Assembly (NCBI GenBank): GCA_965223165.1 | Contig: CBDCVQ010000003.1 | Span: 293,359 to 357,358, forward strand | Reading direction: 5' to 3' | Length of the DNA stretch: 64,000 nt | Source: JABDMH01 sp965223165 | Lineage (GTDB): Bacteria > Bacteroidota > Bacteroidia > Chitinophagales > Saprospiraceae | Shown: positions 55,911 through 63,088 of the stretch, piece by piece | Numbering within the stretch: position 1 is the first letter of the stretch | How the letters are laid out: each line of letters starts with the position of its first letter | Notes under the pieces: generated by a model | The model's database searches: none | What the model was told of the DNA's origin: nothing | The model's input: only the letters and a program-made list of their open reading frames with translations | Position numbers and translations under genes: made by a program

Positions 55911-55944
55911 TTATGTGGGATTCGAGCAATCATAATCAACAAAG

Positions 55945-56505
55945 ATGGCCTTAAGACGTATAATCATGCTGGGAACTCTAGGATTGGGTTTGATCCTGGT
56001 CATGTTTCGGAACGAGCTCGCCAACCATCTTTTTCTCACAGACATTGTCAGCATACAAAAAACCATTCAACTTGAGGATCCTGAACTCAGAGCAGCAATC
56101 GATGAATATCTTGAAAATAACCCCGATGCCACTCTACATGAACTCACCTTGAAATGTTTGAAGTTGACGAGAACCCACTTAAGATTCCGACGGAAGGCAA
56201 AATCGATTGATCCGAACCAGCTAAGATTGATACGAGATACACATTGTGTGGGATATGCTGCCTTTTTCAATTCAGTATTGAATTACGGCCTTAAAAAGTC
56301 CCACTTAGTGATGGACTTCTCCTCATTCCACGCAAGAGCCAAAGTCTATAGCCTGGGAATCGAACTGACCAGCGGATCAGGGTTCTGGAAAGATCATGAT
56401 TATGTGGAACTTGGCAGCAGGGATGGTAGCGAAAACTATCGAATAGACCCTTCCTTGTTTGAATTCGCACGAATCGGACCTATGAAAAGGACATATGCAA
56501 AGTAA
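55945..56505 (+). CDS. Transglutaminase-like protein
   Basis: A 186-residue protein with an N-terminal membrane segment (IIMLGTLGLGLILVMF). A transglutaminase-like order of catalytic residues is visible: Cys101 in THCVGYAAFFNSVLNYG, His151 in WKDHDYVEL and Asp168 in YRIDPSL. Known members are proteases, amidases or transglutaminases; here the domain would be extracytoplasmic or membrane-anchored. The gene begins 35 bases after the core of cassette 34 and is identical to that at 57502. Confidence 0.7.
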   Translation: MALRRIIMLGTLGLGLILVMFRNELANHLFLTDIVSIQKTIQLEDPELRAAIDEYLENNPDATLHELTLKCLKLTRTHLRFRRKAKSIDPNQLRLIRDTHCVGYAAFFNSVLNYGLKKSHLVMDFSSFHARAKVYSLGIELTSGSGFWKDHDYVELGSRDGSENYRIDPSLFEFARIGPMKRTYAK

Positions 56506-56507
56506 AC

Positions 56508-56577
56508 CCCACATAACAATGTGCAGCTCGACATACCTCCCATCCGGTCGGCACGTCGGCTGCACCAACCGTTATCT
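56508..56577 (+). other. attC of cassette 34
   Basis: Short type. R'' CCCACATAAC perfectly complements the start GTTATGTGGG. Cassette 55911-56571, 661 bp. Confidence 0.9.
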
Positions 56578-56755
56578 GGGATTAGGGACTCCACTCCAGT
56601 AAGATACTGTGGCCTACCGCAATTCTAAATTCAAGATCACCAGATTGGAATCACCTCAAAGAGACGACGGTCCCACAGTGAAGCACAGGATAGGCATTGA
56701 ACTCAATCAGCCAAACAGGTGTTGCCCTTTAGTGAAACATTCGTAACTTTGATGG

Positions 56756-57103
56756 GTGAACACCTCAAGTAAGTTTAGGACTATCGTCCGATATAGGGAC
56801 TACTTTGATCGGTTCTTTGACAAACAGCGAACGAAGGTCAAGCAGAAGATAATCTGGACCTTGGAACTCATCGAGGACATCGAACATGTTCCTGAGAAAT
56901 ATCTGAAGCACCTCAGTGGTACAGACGGGCTATATGAAGTTAGGGTACAACATGGAAGAGACATTTTTCGAATTTTCTGCTTCTTTGACAGCGATAAACT
57001 TGTCGTTTTGATGAACGGATTTCAAAAGAAGACACAGCGAACACCAAAGAGACTTATTGAAAAGGCAAAACTCATAAAGGGGGAATATGAAAAAGAAAAG
57101 TGA
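56756..57103 (+). CDS. RelE/HigB-type toxin, second copy
   Basis: Protein identical to that at 25038 (115 residues, GTG start). The whole 896-bp cassette is duplicated, including its upstream 180 bases and attC, so this is a cassette-level copy rather than a gene duplication. It is flanked by two identical transglutaminase-like cassettes. Two identical toxin-antitoxin cassettes in one array would provide redundant stabilisation. Cassette 35. Confidence 0.8.
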   Translation: MNTSSKFRTIVRYRDYFDRFFDKQRTKVKQKIIWTLELIEDIEHVPEKYLKHLSGTDGLYEVRVQHGRDIFRIFCFFDSDKLVVLMNGFQKKTQRTPKRLIEKAKLIKGEYEKEK

Positions 57104-57395
57104 AAATCTGGGAACCTTAGAAGAACTGAAGGTTCAACATTTTGGCCGACGTGGAACACCTGCAAGAGAGGAACTGGAAGAAGGATACCAAAATTTCAAA
57201 ATTGGAGTGCTGCTGCAAGAGGCAAGACTGAAGAGAGGAATGACCCAACAAGAACTTGCGGACAAGGTTGGAACCACAAAATCCTACATATCCAAGATCG
57301 AAAACAATGTAAAGGAGGCGAGACTGTCAACCCTCCAGAAAATTGTCGAACTTGGATTCGGCGGACAAGTGCTAGTTTCAATCAAATTGGGGTGA
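57087..57395 (+). CDS. XRE-family antitoxin, second copy
   Basis: Identical in protein sequence to the antitoxin at 25369 (102 residues), overlapping its toxin gene by 17 bases. No differences between copies were seen in the translations, indicating a recent duplication or recombinase-mediated re-insertion. Either antitoxin should neutralise either toxin. Cassette 35. Confidence 0.82.
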   Translation: MKKKSENLGTLEELKVQHFGRRGTPAREELEEGYQNFKIGVLLQEARLKRGMTQQELADKVGTTKSYISKIENNVKEARLSTLQKIVELGFGGQVLVSIKLG

Positions 57396-57403
57396 AGAAA
57401 AAT

Positions 57404-57473
57404 CCCAGATAACAATGTGCAGCACACCATGCCTTCCCTTCGGTCGTCACGGCGGCTGCACCGACCGTTATGT
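57404..57473 (+). other. attC of cassette 35
   Basis: Short type, same as the attC at 25686. R'' CCCAGATAAC complements the start GTTATCTGGG. Cassette 56572-57467. Confidence 0.9.
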
Positions 57474-57501
57474 GGGATTCGAGCAATCATAATCAACAAA
57501 G

Positions 57502-58062
57502 ATGGCCTTAAGACGTATAATCATGCTGGGAACTCTAGGATTGGGTTTGATCCTGGTCATGTTTCGGAACGAGCTCGCCAACCATCTTTTTCTCACAGAC
57601 ATTGTCAGCATACAAAAAACCATTCAACTTGAGGATCCTGAACTCAGAGCAGCAATCGATGAATATCTTGAAAATAACCCCGATGCCACTCTACATGAAC
57701 TCACCTTGAAATGTTTGAAGTTGACGAGAACCCACTTAAGATTCCGACGGAAGGCAAAATCGATTGATCCGAACCAGCTAAGATTGATACGAGATACACA
57801 TTGTGTGGGATATGCTGCCTTTTTCAATTCAGTATTGAATTACGGCCTTAAAAAGTCCCACTTAGTGATGGACTTCTCCTCATTCCACGCAAGAGCCAAA
57901 GTCTATAGCCTGGGAATCGAACTGACCAGCGGATCAGGGTTCTGGAAAGATCATGATTATGTGGAACTTGGCAGCAGGGATGGTAGCGAAAACTATCGAA
58001 TAGACCCTTCCTTGTTTGAATTCGCACGAATCGGACCTATGAAAAGGACATATGCAAAGTAA
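57502..58062 (+). CDS. Transglutaminase-like protein, second copy
   Basis: A protein identical to that at 55945, with the same Cys101/His151/Asp168 order. It is in cassette 36, a full copy of cassette 34; the toxin-antitoxin cassette 35 lies between the two. The arrangement X-Y-X could come from one excised circle re-inserting beside its sibling. Confidence 0.7.
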   Translation: MALRRIIMLGTLGLGLILVMFRNELANHLFLTDIVSIQKTIQLEDPELRAAIDEYLENNPDATLHELTLKCLKLTRTHLRFRRKAKSIDPNQLRLIRDTHCVGYAAFFNSVLNYGLKKSHLVMDFSSFHARAKVYSLGIELTSGSGFWKDHDYVELGSRDGSENYRIDPSLFEFARIGPMKRTYAK

Positions 58063-58064
58063 AC

Positions 58065-58134
58065 CCCACATAACAATGTGCAGCTCGACATACCTCCCAT
58101 CCGGTCGGCACGTCGGCTGCACCAACCGTTGCGT
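58065..58134 (+). other. attC of cassette 36
   Basis: Short type, as in cassette 34. R'' CCCACATAAC complements the start GTTATGTGGG. Cassette 57468-58128. Confidence 0.9.
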
Positions 58135-58489
58135 GCACTTATTGCATAGAAGAGGAATGAGGCAATTGCAAAGTCTGAAGCTCCATATCTCGACGAAGAG
58201 AACAGGCCATGAGCCACCGGTCGGGATTGCCAGCGCGGAAACGGGATTTGGTTTGGCAGGTCCTCGGATGGCTTCAGTGCCCGGGTCGGGGACGCCCTCA
58301 ATGCTCGCCCTCGTGGAAGAGCGGAGAACATGTACGTCCGGGGAAAGGAAGAAAATGCACGCAACCGTGCCTATCGTGACATATCGGCTTAGCTATGATC
58401 ACCGTTCAAACGAAAGCACATAATCAAGCAATGAGCACAACGAAGCTTAAAAACACCGAAAATGGCCGATACGTCAGATAGACTGACCG
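58129..58489 (+). mobile_element. Cassette 37, family C, no clear gene
   Basis: 361 bp. attC at 58357-58495, R'' GCACGCAAC matching GTTGCGTGC. Same as cassette 9 as far as compared. Confidence 0.85.
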
Positions 58490-58516
58490 TTAGTGGCAAT
58501 TAGGGTAAACTAAAAT

Positions 58517-59419
58517 ATGGGAAAATCTTTACAAATAAGACCTGATTTTACAGAAGAGTTGGTTGGATTTATGATCCAATCAATGCTGACTATAATAAGG
58601 TTTCCACGAGCTCCCTTTGCGCTTATACCTATGTCCAAAAAACATGAAAGAATATATGGTGCAGACGCTAGAATCGAAGCTCTATGTCCCCTTTACATCC
58701 AATTCAAAAGATCTTTTGCATATCCCAAGTATAGTACAGCAGGATTTATAAAGGATAGAAAACGGCTTAATACAAATTGTCACCCAATTGCTTTATATTT
58801 TGACCTGAGAGTTAAAAGACCATCACATAAGGATTTTCAACATAATGTTTTATTTGATTTAAAAACTGAATTAGACAAAACAGGAAAAGGAAAAGCTTTT
58901 TATACGGCTCCTCTCTTTTTGAACAGAACTGCTTATCTACTTGCTGTCCATATGAGTTCAATATTGAATTGGAGACCGTGGCATTGGACGTGGAAAGATC
59001 CTTTTATAAATGATCATCGTGACATAATTACACAAACCGGTACAATAAGATTTCAGAATATACCAATACTCAGGGAGCATATTGTAATACCTCCACATAT
59101 TAAAGTAAATACTCACAAACACCGATATAGTTATCTTGAAAGCGGAAGAGAAATTTGTTTCCATGATCCAACAATACTAGAAGATGAATCAAATTTAGGA
59201 CAGGTCATCTATGACTTTATTAGATCAAGGGATGGAAAACCAACAACAGAAATGTATAATTTGGAAGAGTCATTGGATCTGTTAAGCATGTTAAGTAGTT
59301 TAATAGGAACGGGATTTCCAGATGGGCCCATCATAGAAAGATGGTTAAATTTTGGAGATGCGTTAAGTAGAGAATATGAGATATATCAATTTCTCTTATT
59401 AAAATTCAAAGAGGAATAA
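58517..59419 (+). CDS. Hypothetical protein, possible PD-(D/E)xK-like core
   Basis: A 300-residue protein without a signal peptide. Near its start HERIYGADARIEALCPLYIQ followed by FKRS has the spacing of a restriction-endonuclease-like E...GAD...QxK motif, as found in nucleases of defence systems; this is a motif-level impression. Later RPWHWTWKDPF and HIKVNTHKHRYSY are Trp/His-rich segments. No family recognised. Sole gene of cassette 38, starting 27 bases after the core. Confidence 0.5.
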   Translation: MGKSLQIRPDFTEELVGFMIQSMLTIIRFPRAPFALIPMSKKHERIYGADARIEALCPLYIQFKRSFAYPKYSTAGFIKDRKRLNTNCHPIALYFDLRVKRPSHKDFQHNVLFDLKTELDKTGKGKAFYTAPLFLNRTAYLLAVHMSSILNWRPWHWTWKDPFINDHRDIITQTGTIRFQNIPILREHIVIPPHIKVNTHKHRYSYLESGREICFHDPTILEDESNLGQVIYDFIRSRDGKPTTEMYNLEESLDLLSMLSSLIGTGFPDGPIIERWLNFGDALSREYEIYQFLLLKFKEE

Positions 59420-59421
59420 AA

Positions 59422-59491
59422 GCCACTAACATTGTGCATGAGATCATGCCTGCTATCGCGACGGCACGCTCCATGCACTTCACCGTTGCGT
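59422..59491 (+). other. attC of cassette 38
   Basis: Short type. R'' GCCACTAAC complements the start GTTAGTGGC. Arms TGTGCATGAGATCATGCC / GGCACGCTCCATGCAC. Cassette 58490-59485. Confidence 0.88.
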
Positions 59492-59842
59492 GCAATCATG
59501 GGACTATAAAAGAATGATGACAACCAGTGGAAATTTGAACAATGATTGGACAAACCGTCCAGAGCCTGGCTCAACAGCGGGGCTGTCAATGAGCGCAGAG
59601 AACTTTGGCCTGGCAGATTCAGGCCTTGCTTCAACGGCGGGCAGGGACGCCCTAGGTGCTCGCCCTGCTGGTAAGAAAATGGCGGACATGGGAACGTCCT
59701 GGGCACGGGAAGGACTGCACACAACCTTGCCTATCGTGACATGCCGGGCCTTAAGCATCACGGTGAACACTTTGCACGAGCTATGCTAATGAACAAGATG
59801 AAGATTAAAACCACGTCAACGGCACGTCAGATAGACTGACCG
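59486..59842 (+). mobile_element. Cassette 39, family B, no clear gene
   Basis: 357 bp, nearly identical to cassette 16, 20 kb away. attC at 59717-59848. Confidence 0.83.
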
Positions 59843-59865
59843 TTAGTCGTAATTGAGTCAAAAGA

Positions 59866-60978
59866 ATGGAAATACAGTTACCAAGAAATATAGACATTAT
59901 TAAATCAGCTGAACTGGAAGACTATTTCGTTTTCTATGCATTTAATCGATCAGAAAACTTATTTCTGTACGTAACAGATAAATCGCTAAATCTTCTCAAG
60001 GAGATTGAAGTAAATGAACGTGGATACTTTTCTTCTGAATTCCATATTGTAGAGAAGAATGAATTATTATTCTCAACAACTTTGTCAGCAACAACATTTG
60101 ACAATAAATTGCCGGAAACAAATGACTACTATCAATTCTACGAAACCAAATGGTATAAACTCAAAGTAACTTCAAAAGGGATATTTAATAAGAAACCTGT
60201 TGTCGAATTTACAGATCATAAAGTTTGGAAGAAATCAGAAATCAAAAACATCAAATCAAAGAAAATTGGTAATAAAATATACTGGATGTCTGATGTGCAA
60301 AATGTGAGAATTGAAAATAATCGATATAGAAAAAGCTGGTCATTTCAGTATGCCGTAACGAAATCAGTTAATGAATTGCCAAAATTTAAGTGTATTGACA
60401 TTAGATACTCTGGGGTCAAATCAATTGACTTTTATGTAGAAAATGAAATAATCTACGTAGCAGCAATCTGTAATATTTCTTGGGATACTCCTATTGTATT
60501 TAGGTACGAAATAAAAACAGAACGAATTCAAAAAGAAGAACTCCAAATCAAAATCAGAAAACTACATCATCTGCATGAAGCCAAAATGGCAAACTATAAT
60601 GACACACTAATTAGCTATTTCAATTCAACAAGTCACGAGTACTCGAAGAAATATGAATTCAGAATATATAGATCAATTACACCAAAATCGTTCAATGAAG
60701 AATCAGCAATCTCACTACTAAATGAATTGGACTATATCAGAAATGTAAAATGGTATGAACAAGAAGGTAAAATCTTATCTTCATACTCAGCACTTAAGGA
60801 CAGTAATGCAATCAGAATTACAAATGTATTACCAGACGAAGAAAAACTGATTGATGAAATTGAAGACATAAGTACAATTATGATTTCTAGCTCGAATGAA
60901 TTAATATATAGTTGCGTAAAAGGAGAACCATTGAAGAAAACATATTTAGTAAAACAGAGAATGAAGAACTACGACTAA
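59866..60978 (+). CDS. Hypothetical beta-rich protein
   Basis: A 370-residue AT-rich gene product without a signal peptide. Regular beta-strand segments (YFVFYAFNRSENLFLYV, FHIVEKNELLFSTTL, NEIIYVAAICNISW, RIYRSITPK) suggest a propeller-like fold, comparable in style to the 258-residue protein of cassette 10. No family recognised. It begins 23 bases after the core, and its stop codon overlaps the R'' arm. Sole gene of cassette 40. Confidence 0.55.
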   Translation: MEIQLPRNIDIIKSAELEDYFVFYAFNRSENLFLYVTDKSLNLLKEIEVNERGYFSSEFHIVEKNELLFSTTLSATTFDNKLPETNDYYQFYETKWYKLKVTSKGIFNKKPVVEFTDHKVWKKSEIKNIKSKKIGNKIYWMSDVQNVRIENNRYRKSWSFQYAVTKSVNELPKFKCIDIRYSGVKSIDFYVENEIIYVAAICNISWDTPIVFRYEIKTERIQKEELQIKIRKLHHLHEAKMANYNDTLISYFNSTSHEYSKKYEFRIYRSITPKSFNEESAISLLNELDYIRNVKWYEQEGKILSSYSALKDSNAIRITNVLPDEEKLIDEIEDISTIMISSSNELIYSCVKGEPLKKTYLVKQRMKNYD

Positions 60979-61039
60979 CATGCTGTAATCAGGGAATCGC
61001 TCCTTCGTCACGACTCCCGATACAGCTAATCCGTTATGT
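60970..61039 (+). other. attC of cassette 40
   Basis: Short type. R'' CTACGACTAAC (60969-60979) complements the start GTTAGTCGTA. Arms TGCTGTAATC / GATACAGC. Cassette 59843-61033. Confidence 0.88.
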
Positions 61040-61057
61040 GCTAGAAACCTCAATACA

Positions 61058-61491
61058 TGAGAATAGTTGGAATTGAAAATGAAAAGATAGAGATCAAAAG
61101 ACGGGATATCAATTTCCGATAAATACAAAGTATGTCGAAGATAGACATTGGCTAAATGTTCATTTATGCGTTGAATCAAAACAAGGAAAATGGAAAACCA
61201 TTGATCCTGCATTGACTACTTCCGAATTAGATGAGATTAGGAATTGGATCAAAATGATAATAACGAAGCAAAGTTTAGATTTAAATCCAATGTAATTTAT
61301 TGAACTAAATTTAACCTTTAATTATCTTCCCAAAGCTGAAATTATAAGAATCAATTTTGATTTAGAAGTCAGACCGAAACAATTTGATGAAACATTGAAT
61401 ACTTTGTTGAGATTAATGCTGAATCTGAAAACTTAGAAATACTCTTAGAACAACTGGAATCAGAAATTTTGGACTTTCCAATACGCAAATG
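61058..61491 (+). pseudogene. WapI-like immunity protein, multiply broken
   Basis: Joining frames reconstructs a WapI-type immunity protein: MRIVGIENEKIEIKR, then GYQFPINTKYVEDRHWLNVH, TTSELDEIRNWIKMI, FIELNLTFNYLPKAEI and LEILLEQLESEILDFPIRK. The family protects against WapA-type contact-dependent toxins. It is broken by a frameshift near 61107, a TAA near 61297 and a frameshift near 61425. The last bases overlap the next start. No toxin gene is in the array. First gene of cassette 41. Confidence 0.6.
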
Positions 61492-61800
61492 AAAATTAAT
61501 ACGACAGATAAATACGAAGAGTTAGCAGCAGAATGGCAATATCAAATGTTGACAATTCTGAAGGACACTTTAATGAAACACAAAGTGCCAATCGATTTGG
61601 CTAAAGAAATATCTGGCGACTTTGCCTTCGATTTAGCAATGTTGCAAGATCAAGGAGAAATAAGAGTAAATGGGGAAGAATTTAGACCAGTAATCTGTTT
61701 TGACAACCTAGAAGGCGAACTTCATTTTAATACAGATGATCAATTTCAACTCCATGATTATGCTTATGGAAACAATAGCGAACTATTTGACAATGAATAA
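61489..61800 (+). CDS. Hypothetical acidic protein, immunity-type context
   Basis: A 103-residue acidic protein (helix-rich first half, MKINTTDKYEELAAEWQYQM; beta-rich second half with EGELHFNTDDQFQLHDY). It starts where the broken WapI-like gene ends, so they were probably cotranscribed. Small acidic proteins next to immunity genes are often immunity proteins too, but no family is recognised. Second gene of cassette 41. Confidence 0.5.
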   Translation: MKINTTDKYEELAAEWQYQMLTILKDTLMKHKVPIDLAKEISGDFAFDLAMLQDQGEIRVNGEEFRPVICFDNLEGELHFNTDDQFQLHDYAYGNNSELFDNE

Positions 61801-61803
61801 ATC

Positions 61804-61847
61804 CAGCACATAACAAGTGACGATGACAGCATACTTCCTTCGGTCGT
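61804..61847 (+). other. Truncated attC of cassette 41
   Basis: R'' CAGCACATAAC complements the start GTTATGTGCT over 9-10 bases, and the left arm with CTTCCTTCGGTCG follows, but the right arm and R' are missing. The break coincides with the end of an IS3-type remnant, so the array was cut here. Confidence 0.75.
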
Positions 61848-62318
61848 TGGTTTGACCCCCTAAATATCAGACTTTCGTTACAGGGTTAAAGAATAGGGTT
61901 TCAAATATGCATAATTTTGCTGTTTAAGGGAAACGACCGACGGTGACCTTTGTACCGATGGTCTGGATGGCAGTTAAATTACTAGCTGCCATTTTTACTT
62001 TTTAAGAAGCTCTTTTAGCTTCTTTGGATAAGGGAAACTCCCTCAGGAATCCTTTACCCGATAGTTTCCAATAGGGTACTGATATTTTAAATATGGTTTT
62101 CCCCTTTTCGGTGTGATGCATCTTGACCATCCCTATACTCCATAGTTGCCAGAAGACCAAGGGTGGTAGACAGGCTATGGAGCCATGTAGTCGGACGCTA
62201 TTGTACTTCTCGTAGAATAACTCCAGCGTGTCTTGGAGCTGCTCCAAGGTGTCAAAGTAGAACCGATTGAGATGCTCTGACAAGATGGCGTGAAAGCTTT
62301 CTACATGGCCATTCTGTT
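61847..62318 (-). mobile_element. IS3-type insertion sequence remnant
   Basis: The 3' part of a transposase gene on the minus strand with its terminal region next to the truncated attC (TGGTTTGACCCCC near 61848). It is cut at 62318 by an IS66 element, so only one end is visible here. Confidence 0.6.
62002..62318 (-). pseudogene. IS3-type transposase, C-terminal fragment
   Basis: About 105 residues of an integrase-core C-terminus: QNGHVESFHAILSEHLNRFY, then LELFYEKYNSVRLHGSIACL PPLVFW. This includes the catalytic-Glu region (NGHVESF) of IS3/IS481-type transposases and the usual 'Y-N-x-x-R-x-H' ending. The upstream part of the gene, which would lie to the right, is separated by an inserted IS66 element. 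Non-functional. Confidence 0.75.
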
Positions 62319-62383
62319 GTAAGCGTACGGGCGTGAGCATATTGCAATAATTGGCTGCTAGACGGATCTTGTGTTGCAAAAAG

Positions 62384-62668
62384 ATGAGGCGAGACAAAGA
62401 GCAGATGTATCCAGTGGTAGCGGCATATGAGCAAGGTAAGAAAAGTAGGCAGGAATTGTGCATAGAGCACGAGCTAGGCGAGGGTACATTTTGGTATTGG
62501 GTGCGCAAGTATCGAGAGGAGAAAGTAGATCAGGGGTTTGTGGAGTTGGTAGCAGAGGACCAAGGCCCTGGGGCAGGTCAAGTAGAAGTGTTACTGGGAG
62601 GGGGAATGATTCGCTTTGACTCCGTTCCTGCGGCATCTTATCTGCGCGAGCTAGTTGTAGGATGCTAG
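62384..62668 (+). CDS. tnpA: IS66 TnpA-like protein
   Basis: A 94-residue protein with a helix-turn-helix: MYPVVAAYEQGKKSRQELCI then LGEGTFWYWVRKYREEK, the pattern of IS66 first genes. The ATG at 62384 is chosen over an earlier one at 62351 because it begins the conserved part. It overlaps tnpB by 7 bases. It assists the TnpC transposase. Confidence 0.82.
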   Translation: MRRDKEQMYPVVAAYEQGKKSRQELCIEHELGEGTFWYWVRKYREEKVDQGFVELVAEDQGPGAGQVEVLLGGGMIRFDSVPAASYLRELVVGC

Positions 62669-63015
62669 GTCTGAGCGGAATTAAGCGATTCTATTTGTAC
62701 CGCCCAGCGGTGGACATGCGCAAGAGTTTTCGCGGTTTATGCGGAATAGTCAACAACGAGCTTGGCCAAGATCCAATGAGTGGCGAGGGCTATGTGTTTG
62801 TCAACAAACGCAGAACGTTGCTGAAAATATTAGTATGGGATCGCACCGGTTATCTGATTTACTACAAGAGACTGGAACGAGGGACCATCGAGTTGCCATC
62901 CGAGCAACACGGAGACCTGTCGGTGAGCACATTGATGATGATGCTGGAGGGCATCGAACTAAAGGGCATAAGGAGGCGAAAAAGATATAGACCTCCTCCT
63001 CCAATCAGGGCTTAG
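62662..63015 (+). CDS. tnpB: IS66 TnpB (Orf2) accessory protein
   Basis: A 117-residue protein with the IS66 Orf2 signature: KRFYLYRPAVDMRKSFRGLC, GYVFVNKRRTLLKILVWDRT and KRLERGTIELP. Required with TnpA and TnpC for transposition of IS66 elements. Overlaps tnpA by 7 bases and precedes tnpC by 73 bases. Complete. Confidence 0.92.
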   Translation: MLGLSGIKRFYLYRPAVDMRKSFRGLCGIVNNELGQDPMSGEGYVFVNKRRTLLKILVWDRTGYLIYYKRLERGTIELPSEQHGDLSVSTLMMMLEGIELKGIRRRKRYRPPPPIRA

Positions 63016-63088
63016 AAATAGAAAGAGAATCAAGGGAGATACATGTAAAAAATCATGATATATCCAGATGAAATTGGTATCTTAGGAT

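Larger units (their letters stand above)
18353..61847 (+). mobile_element. Integron-like array of 41 cassettes
   Basis: Forty-one consecutive cassettes, all in the same orientation, 357 bp to 9.4 kb long. Cassette starts (base after the G of the GTT core): 18353, 18714, 22212, 23237, 23598, 24140, 24497, 24854, 25750, 26111, 27045, 27739, 37121, 37988, 38967, 39324, 39681, 40316, 41204, 41969, 42783, 43783, 45090, 48510, 49063, 50587, 50948, 51309, 52036, 52397, 52758, 55189, 55550, 55911, 56572, 57468, 58129, 58490, 59486, 59843, 61034. In almost all, the first 8-12 bases are the reverse complement of the R'' arm at the cassette's own 3' end, as expected for excisable circles. Known cassette genes all read rightwards and stop at or just before the attC. 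The array ends where an IS remnant truncates the last attC. Confidence 0.92.

Noticed and set aside
18353..59842. Open frames on both strands of family A, B and C cassettes (e.g. peptides containing RALRASPTRALKPSE on the minus strand)
   Set aside because: They recur because the DNA recurs, they run through or into attC sites, start codons vary, and at least one copy is frameshifted. They are opposite to the cassette orientation when on the minus strand.
18353..61847. CRISPR array
   Set aside because: The repeated sequences are 70-140 bp attC sites separated by genes, with private arms; there are no short uniform repeats and spacers, and no cas genes.
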